Shown one piece after another: positions 58,751-64,000 of a stretch of 64,000 bases of DNA; within the stretch, counting starts at the first letter, position 1, and each line of letters opens with the position of its first letter. The DNA is from Adiantum capillus-veneris. Lineage: Eukaryota; Streptophyta; Polypodiopsida; Polypodiales; Pteridaceae. Under the pieces are notes generated by a model, which had not been told where the DNA came from, did not search any database, and saw only the letters and a list, made by a program, of their open reading frames with translations. The stretch is taken from positions 10,551,648 to 10,615,647 of the forward strand of contig CM043968.1 of assembly GCA_014529385.2 (NCBI GenBank), in the 5' to 3' direction. Both the position numbers and the translations under genes were made by a program.

Positions 58751-58768
58751 TCCCCGACAACGGCGCCA
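58751..58768 (-). promoter_or_regulatory. PBS of T (tRNA-Asp)
   Basis: The reverse complement TGGCGCCGTTGTCGGGGA, one base from the LTR end, matches the 3' end of plant tRNA-Asp (GUC) except for one C-to-T change. Such primers are known from large non-chromoviral plant Ty3 elements. Confidence 0.88.
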
Positions 58769-58769
58769 A

Positions 58770-59282
58770 TGTTTGCGGGTCGCCGCGACGGACGTCCATA
58801 GCATAGCTCTCACGCATCAACATAAAATATCAACACAAGGGAAGCGACCAAGATGAGGCATGGAAACTCACTAGGGTGTCAATTCTAATGAAGTGAACTT
58901 GAAGAGATGCAACTACTAACTCTTCAAGCAAATCAAACGCACTAAAGCCAAGTAATCTGCCTATGTCCTTGTTGGATTCACACGAAATTTTAAGGGAAGC
59001 TACAGGGGACTATCAAGAGCATATCCTATCACTGTCACAGCATTTTGGAGAGGTACAAAGATCACGATCGTTCATCCCAAAGTCAGGTAAAACAGCAAAC
59101 AGGTGATCCTAATGGGTCGTTTTAGGGTCCCTAAAGCCTCTCCTAGGGTCAAAACAACATAAAATACGCATATAAGCACTCAAAACAGTGATTTAAGGTC
59201 TCAAACTTGTAGTTAAAAAACTACACCGAATCTTGAATGATTATACATGAATGAAAGAGCAAAGTAAGAGGAACACAATGCA
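58770..59282 (-). repeat. 5' LTR of element T
   Basis: 513 bp; plus orientation TGTTTGCGGG to AATGCA. Pairs with 16244-16801. Confidence 0.88.
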
Positions 59283-59285
59283 ATA

Positions 59286-59992
59286 TACTTGGTGGAGTAT
59301 GCCTACAATAATACTGTACATACATCCACGGGAAAAGCACCTTTCGAGGTGATTGAGGGAAGATCCAAAAGTCCCCTGCTACTTAAGATACACAAGAAGA
59401 TCTTTGCTGCTGCATATGAGTATAGCCGAGACCTACAAGAATCTTTTCAAAAGATTAAGGATGCTATCTCTATCTCACAGCAAAGGCAAAAGGTTGTTGC
59501 TGTAAGTACAGAAGATCCCAAGCCTTAAAGAAAATGATTGGGTCTTGCTTAAATTTCCCAAGGCTCGATTAAGTCACACAACGGGCAAGAATCCTACGGG
59601 ACACCAAAACTACTATGCTAAATTAGCAAAAAGGTACTATGGTCCCTTTCCAGATTCTTAGACCAATCAATGAGATGGCCTATCAACTCAAGTTGCCCAA
59701 TCATTGGCTCATACACAACACTTTCCATGTGAGCCTATTAAAGCCTTACAAAGGAGAGCCACCTCAAGAACAACCTATTGAAGACCCATCGGAGATCAAG
59801 GACCAAGAAGAGGTGATGCAATCCAAGTCCATTCTTTGACATAAAGACAAGGTATTGAGAGGCGGTAAGATTATCCAGTGGTATCTTATTAAGTTTAAGA
59901 ACTATCCTTTTGAAGATGCTAGATGGATGCAAGGCATACAATTAAAGGATAACCTAAACCTTGTCAATGCTTACAATGCTTCCCTAAAGTAA
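59286..59992 (+). pseudogene. G2 integrase C-terminus and chromodomain-like tail
   Basis: Resumes G2 beyond T at VEYAYNNTVHTSTGKAPF, then RDLQESFQKIKDAISISQQR. Frame changes occur near 59500 and 59650 before [29 protein letters not shown], a stop, VLRGGK, WYLIKFKNYPFEDARWMQ and the natural end NAYNASLK with stop at 59990-59992. It shows the full-length C-terminus that G1 has lost. Confidence 0.88.
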
Positions 59993-60336
59993 GCAAATGT
60001 AAAAATGTTTAAAATGAACAAAGTTTTTGTCTTATAAGACTCTCTTTTTGTTTGTTTTGCACAAATGTTAAGAAGTATATCAAGTTTGCCAAGACGACAT
60101 CTTCCAAACACCAAGTAGAGCTTGTCACTCTACTAGGAAAGATTGAAAGGACTAATGTGCAGACATGCTTGGGGCAGCTTAGGCGTTCAACAGCCAAATG
60201 GATTAGTCATCCATTCTAAGAACAATGTCGTAGGGTAAGATAAGGATCCTCTACCCGCTAGAAAAAGGACTAATGACTAGGCTTTATCTTCTCTACCCCA
60301 TAGTCAAGGACGACTATGATTTCAAGAGACATGCAA
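59993..60336 (+). other. G2 region between pol and 3' LTR
   Basis: Non-coding, co-linear with 33027-33427 of G1, including the hairpin-like tagtcaaggacgactat and purine-rich ttcaagagacatgcaa before the LTR. Confidence 0.75.
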
Positions 60337-61949
60337 TGTCATAATAACTAATATCTAATGCTCCTAAATGATTTTCTTGTGTTAAACTGATCATTTAATA
60401 TGGGAAAGTACCAGGGGAGAACAAGCTAGAATATTGGTTAAGCTGGTAGATCGGTCATAGTAGGGATCCAAAGGAGGGAAAATAGGGATCCAAAGGGGGG
60501 GGCATCTGCAAAAGAGAAATGTGAAACAATGGGCTTCAAAGACCCTAAGGTTCAGCCCATTAAGACTTTCAAAATGCTAAGGTTCCAAAATTCAAGGGTT
60601 ATGTTCAATGGTCAAACTCTAGGTAAATTTGATGCTTGTGGGAAGACTCAAAAGTCTTCCCAAATCCCTATCTTGGAGGGGGCGAGCCCTTTTAGTAGGG
60701 GATGAGAGAGAAAAACACACACACACTCTAGCAAGCTCCCTTTACACAAAGGGAATAGGGGACACATGTCAGCTCCCTAGGCCAGTTGCCCCCAAGGTGC
60801 ATTCAAATCCTATTGGGTGGCCATAGAGGTGGACCAATGAGAATTAGGCTAGAGTATATTTAGTTTAATTCATTTAAAAACACTTGATAAAAGAACCAAT
60901 AGAAATTAAGCTCTCTAGAAGACTATTGGGCAGTCTCCCAAGGGGTCCAATGAGCATTCAGCAGCCCAATGGCTTGCCTGATTCCTATTGGCCAGAAGAC
61001 TAAGGGGTCTAATGAGAGATTAATTAAATTATTAAAATACCTAAAGCTCTCACAAAAGGGGAAAGGGGGACATATGTCACAAGGCTATCACTTATGCTTC
61101 TTAATTGTCATTGGCTAACCAATGGGATGCCAGCAGGTGCAATTAGCAAGAGGGGTCGACCAAGAGAGAGAGAGGGGGCTGATTTTTGTAAGGCATTATC
61201 GCTTACACACCCACACAAGCTCATGTGTGAAGAAAAGAAGACTCTCTCTCCTTCTCAAGATTTAATGGACTCTCTCCTTCTCAAGATTTAATGGAAAGCT
61301 CATCATCTACTCCAAGCTTGTGAGAAGGGAGGCCTACACCAACAACTCTTGGCTTTGTGATGCAAATTCAACCAAGAGCCAAGCTCCAATGCATGCTCAT
61401 CTCCTCTACCATGCTAATTACTAAGCTATGCTAAGCTATTATGAGTGATTATGTGAGGAGAAATACTTATTTCTCGTAAGAATACTCCTTCCTCTTGACC
61501 TACTCTCATACCCCGCTAGCTCTCACCATTTTTGAAGGTGTGTGAGGTCTTGGGTCTGAGACCGTGAGACCGTGAGGGAATTGATGTTGTGTTTTACAAG
61601 TGTGAGCTTGGTGCTTGAAGCTTCCATCTTCATTGCACAAGCAAGTTATTCAAGGAGCACAAAGTGTTGTATTGTAAAATGTCTCCCTTGATGGGGAAAA
61701 CCTATAATACAAAGCCTTTTGGAGGGGGGACCCGGTTCCATGTAAATCCGGTCCTCAACTGTTGTCAATAGCTTAATTTCTCTCTCTTTTTGAAGTATTG
61801 TTCATGCCTATCTAACTAGGTGTTATGCTTTTGTTGCTCTCTCCATTCAAGCACTCTTGCTATGCTCATTAGGAATCTATTCTAATGAATGCTCACTATG
61901 TCTATGTTATTTTTGCTACACACAAGTTACTAGACAATTAAATGTTACA
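60337..61949 (+). repeat. 3' LTR of G2
   Basis: 1613 bp, TGTCATAA to GTTACA. Complete and related to the G1 LTRs, but with G2-specific segments near 61125-61160. A duplicated 'tctccttctcaagatttaatgga' stretch lies at 61247-61290. Flank tcttt follows. Confidence 0.9.
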
Positions 61950-61954
61950 TCTTT

Positions 61955-63210
61955 CCCTTTAGCCTGCCATACTACCCTTTGCTTCTTCCACTTTGCTCGC
62001 TCTCTTTACTATGTCTAGGCTTTTTGACTCGTTCCTCTGGGATCTCCTCGATCATAACACCAAAGCTCCTAGTGATCACACACACCGGTATTGGCTCTGC
62101 CATCCTTGCCTTTGTCACTTCAGCCTTCACATTGTCAAGATATTGTGTTAAAAAGTGCTTGTATTTTCCATACGTGTAACAATTGAAATTTTGTCTCGTA
62201 AAATAATTATGTCTCATTTTTTACCAAAAAAGTTTTGGTATATGTCTCTTCCAAGCATACCACTGGTATTGGCTTCATTATCTGCATTCTCAGTGACTCT
62301 CTTGCTTGACTGGCTCAGGATTAGTCAATGCAATCAAGGATATGTCTTTCTCTTCCTTGAAGTGGTGTATCTTGATTTTGCAATTGTTCCATAAATGGCA
62401 AAAAGAATTACAATATGTGCACTGGACACATTCATCACTTCGGATTTTCATTTCATGCAACAAACCTCTACTTTATTGAGGGTCTAGTCCCTGAGATCTT
62501 AGATATCTATTTGGACAGTTCTTCAGTTTTTCGTGTTTAAGCTCCTTTCTTCTTGGCTCTGAATAGTTCTTCAGAATGCTTAATTTCAAACGAGCTAAAG
62601 CTGAATAATGAATCTTTTGATGAAGATTCATAGGAGCTTGAGCTGGTTTTTCAATCCTTCTTCTCCTTGGAATATTGCTCCAATTTCAAAGCTCTCTAAA
62701 CTGGATTGTCAAATTTCTTTGCCAGAGCTAGTACCTTCTGCTCTTGAAGCTTCTTGCTCTTCAACCCACTTAAAAACCAGGCTTGCATCCTCTTTTTAGA
62801 TAGCGGCTCTATGTGCACTACACACATTCATCAGTTTGATGTTCTTTGGATTATCGTTTCATGCAATGGTCTGGTCTGTGAGATCTTAGATATCTATTTA
62901 GACAGTTCTTCAATATTTCGTGTTTAAGCTCCTTTTTTCTTGGCTCTGGATAGTCTTCAGAATGCTTGATTTCAAACGAGCTAAAGCTGAATGATGAATC
63001 TTCTGAAGAAGATTCATTGGAGTTTGAGCTGGATCTACTTTTCAACCCTTCTTTTTCTTGGCCTATTGCTCCAATTTCAGAGCTCTGTGAACTGGATCAT
63101 CAAATCTCTTTGTTGGAGCTGGTACCTTCTGCTCTTGAACCTTGTTTCTCTTGAACCCGCTTAAAAACCAGGCTTGCAGCCTCTTTTTAGATAGCGGCTC
63201 ATATCATTAC
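61955..63210 (-). pseudogene. Old Ty3/gypsy element O: gag remnant
   Basis: Minus-strand. The frame 62217-61972 carries FNCYTYGKYKHFLTQY, a decayed CCHC zinc knuckle (two Cys replaced by Tyr), followed by MAEPIPVCVITRS, typical of a gag-protease junction. Upstream, 63045-62851 is Ser-rich with SSSEDSSFSFSSFEIKH. This complements the protease-RT-RNase H half at 4473-6450: same strand, and gag before protease once the nested block is removed. Confidence 0.65.
62418..63200. repeat. Tandem duplication in element O gag
   Basis: Two diverged direct copies of about 390 bp (62418-62822 and 62823-63200). Both contain gagatcttagatatctattt, cagaatgctt.atttcaaacgagctaaag and end in ctctttttagatagcggctc. 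Confidence 0.85.
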
Positions 63211-63224
63211 CTAGTGAACTCTTT

Positions 63225-63310
63225 GATCTTTCAAACCTATTCACTCTACTATTGGGGTGAAGCAGGGATGCCCATTTTCTCCTGCTTTGTTTGGATTGTA
63301 TATAGATAAA
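63225..63310 (+). pseudogene. LINE reverse transcriptase scrap
   Basis: The plus-strand frame reads GVKQGCPFSPALFGLYIDK (63255-63311), the conserved motif of non-LTR retrotransposon RT. Only about 30 codons survive. The A-rich stretch 63330-63450 is not clearly its tail. Confidence 0.75.
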
Positions 63311-64000
63311 AACCTATTCCCACCAACCACAGAGTAGAAGACGATCAAATACACACAAAACTTGTAAAAACAAAGAAAGCAAAAGTTAGGACCAAAAAAA
63401 AAAAGTAAAACACAAATAAACCCTCACCAAACAAAATCAAAACCCACAATCAAAATATATTCCACACACCCACTCAACATACCCAACCCACCAACTCACA
63501 CACCCAAGAGTAAGTTATGATAGAATTCACAAGACCTTAGTTATTGATAGTAACAACTCTTGAGGGGATGCAAACAAAGTAAAGAGTGTAGCAACAAGAG
63601 AGGCAAGAATTAAGGCTGGATTCACAGTGTGCGGCGGAAGTTTCTCTTGTTTGCTACAAGCCAATCAGCTTACCCGCTTTTCCCTGCCCCGTTCACATAG
63701 GGCCATTGAAGTGATTGACGAGGCATCCACGTCAAGGAAGAAAATCGTTATTTCTCTTCCACCCTGCCCTGCAGCTCTTTCAACCCCCCCCCCGTGAGGA
63801 CTTCCACCCTAACAGGGTCTTCTCCAACCTATGGCGTTGTGCCACGCAAGCAGAGGGAGCCCAAATTACCTCCACCTTGTGTGAATGTTTGGCAGAAGTG
63901 TTGCACTCCCTGTGTTCCAACTGGAAGAGCTGAGAAGCTCCCTTTCTTCCACCTTTCGAGTTTAGACCGGGCCTAACATACACATACAACCTAGCTTTGT
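63311..64000. other. Unassigned, A/C-rich then mixed sequence
   Basis: 63330-63500 is strikingly A/C-rich. After 63600 the sequence becomes balanced, with short overlapping frames on both strands (63715-63989) that show no motif. I claim no gene. Confidence 0.45.

Larger units (their letters stand above)
16244..59282 (-). mobile_element. Giant Ty3/gypsy element T (non-chromoviral), nested host
   Basis: Minus-strand element with LTRs at 58770-59282 (5') and 16244-16801 (3') and a tRNA-Asp primer site. Reading down the minus strand: leader, gag, RT-RNase H, two zinc modules, integrase fused to a protease, a small ORF, a spacer, and a coiled-coil ORF. Subtracting the G1 and X insertions leaves about 16.5 kb, an Ogre-like size. 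The LTR pair differs at roughly 5% by eye plus one gap of about 45 bp. Non-coding parts carry the CGATCGCGATCG palindrome family. No chromodomain is seen. Flanks (caatt, atata) do not match. Confidence 0.85.
11611..61949 (+). mobile_element. Ty3/gypsy chromovirus G2, split by element T
   Basis: One plus-strand element in two pieces: 11611-16243 (truncated 5' LTR, PBS, gag, protease, RT, partial RNase H) and 59286-61949 (integrase C-terminus, chromodomain, 3' LTR). Both parts share G2-specific LTR sequence, for example the run around gcaggtgcaattagcaag, absent from G1. Relative to G1, about 870 bp spanning the end of RNase H and the integrase core is missing at the T insertion point. The flanks of T show no matching target duplication, so insertion was accompanied or followed by a deletion. 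The 3' flank is tcttt. Confidence 0.8.

Noticed and set aside
58751-58768. Fragment of a tRNA-Asp gene
   Set aside because: Only the 18-base primer complement is present, directly beside an LTR end; no cloverleaf.
63715-63989. Overlapping frames at the right end as a host gene
   Set aside because: No motif, no conserved start context and both strands equally open; unsupported.

Overview
The window is plant nuclear DNA and looks like intergenic heterochromatin. I found no cellular gene, tRNA, rRNA or CRISPR array. Nearly everything is LTR retrotransposon, plus one Penelope-like element (PLE) remnant and one LINE scrap. The evidence for a plant is Ty1/copia and Ty3/gypsy elements with plant-type primer sites (initiator tRNA-Met and tRNA-Asp), a chromodomain-tailed Ty3 family, and a very large (about 16.5 kb) non-chromoviral Ty3 element. 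PLEs are rare in flowering plants, so a large-genome non-flowering plant (gymnosperm, fern or lycophyte) is a reasonable but unproven guess.

Layout. 1-1290: unassigned sequence ending in a short tandem repeat. 1294-3910: decayed minus-strand Ty3 pol ('A'), interrupted by a 5'-truncated PLE reverse transcriptase that ends in a hammerhead-ribozyme-like motif (2963-3011) and by an antisense copia LTR. 4473-7009 and 61950-63210: two halves of an old minus-strand Ty3 element ('O'), forced apart by everything between. 7010-11610: copia element 'C2', its 3' end lost. 11611-16243 and 59286-61949: two halves of chromovirus 'G2' (plus strand). 16244-59282: giant minus-strand Ty3 element 'T'. T was itself entered by chromovirus 'G1' (20423-34991, plus strand, TSD aattt) and by element 'X' (41577-53485, minus strand, about 4-kb LTRs built largely of tandem repeats). 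G1 was entered by copia 'C1' (22827-28528, plus strand, TSD ggcgg). The stack O > G2 > T > G1 > C1 is five levels deep. LTR divergence judged by eye (T about 5%; G1 and C1 about 2%) agrees with that order.

Most notable content. (1) A plant PLE remnant whose RT is followed within about 20 bp by a hammerhead motif, with no C-terminal endonuclease. (2) Element T has an unusual gene order: gag, RT, RNase H, two successive H2C2 zinc modules, integrase, then an aspartic protease fused behind the integrase. No protease is visible between gag and RT. T also has a long coiled-coil/proline-rich extra ORF. (3) The non-coding parts and LTRs of T carry eight copies of a palindromic motif centred on CGATCGCGATCG. 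(4) The LTRs of X contain arrays of a 160-bp repeat, and its LTR-plus-primer-site junction is tandemly multiplied.

All coding regions are broken except three uninterrupted stretches: the INT-PR ORF and the small downstream ORF of T, and the long gag-RNase H stretch of G1. C1 is the most intact element; its single gag-pol frame carries only two nonsense codons, both explicable as C-to-T changes.
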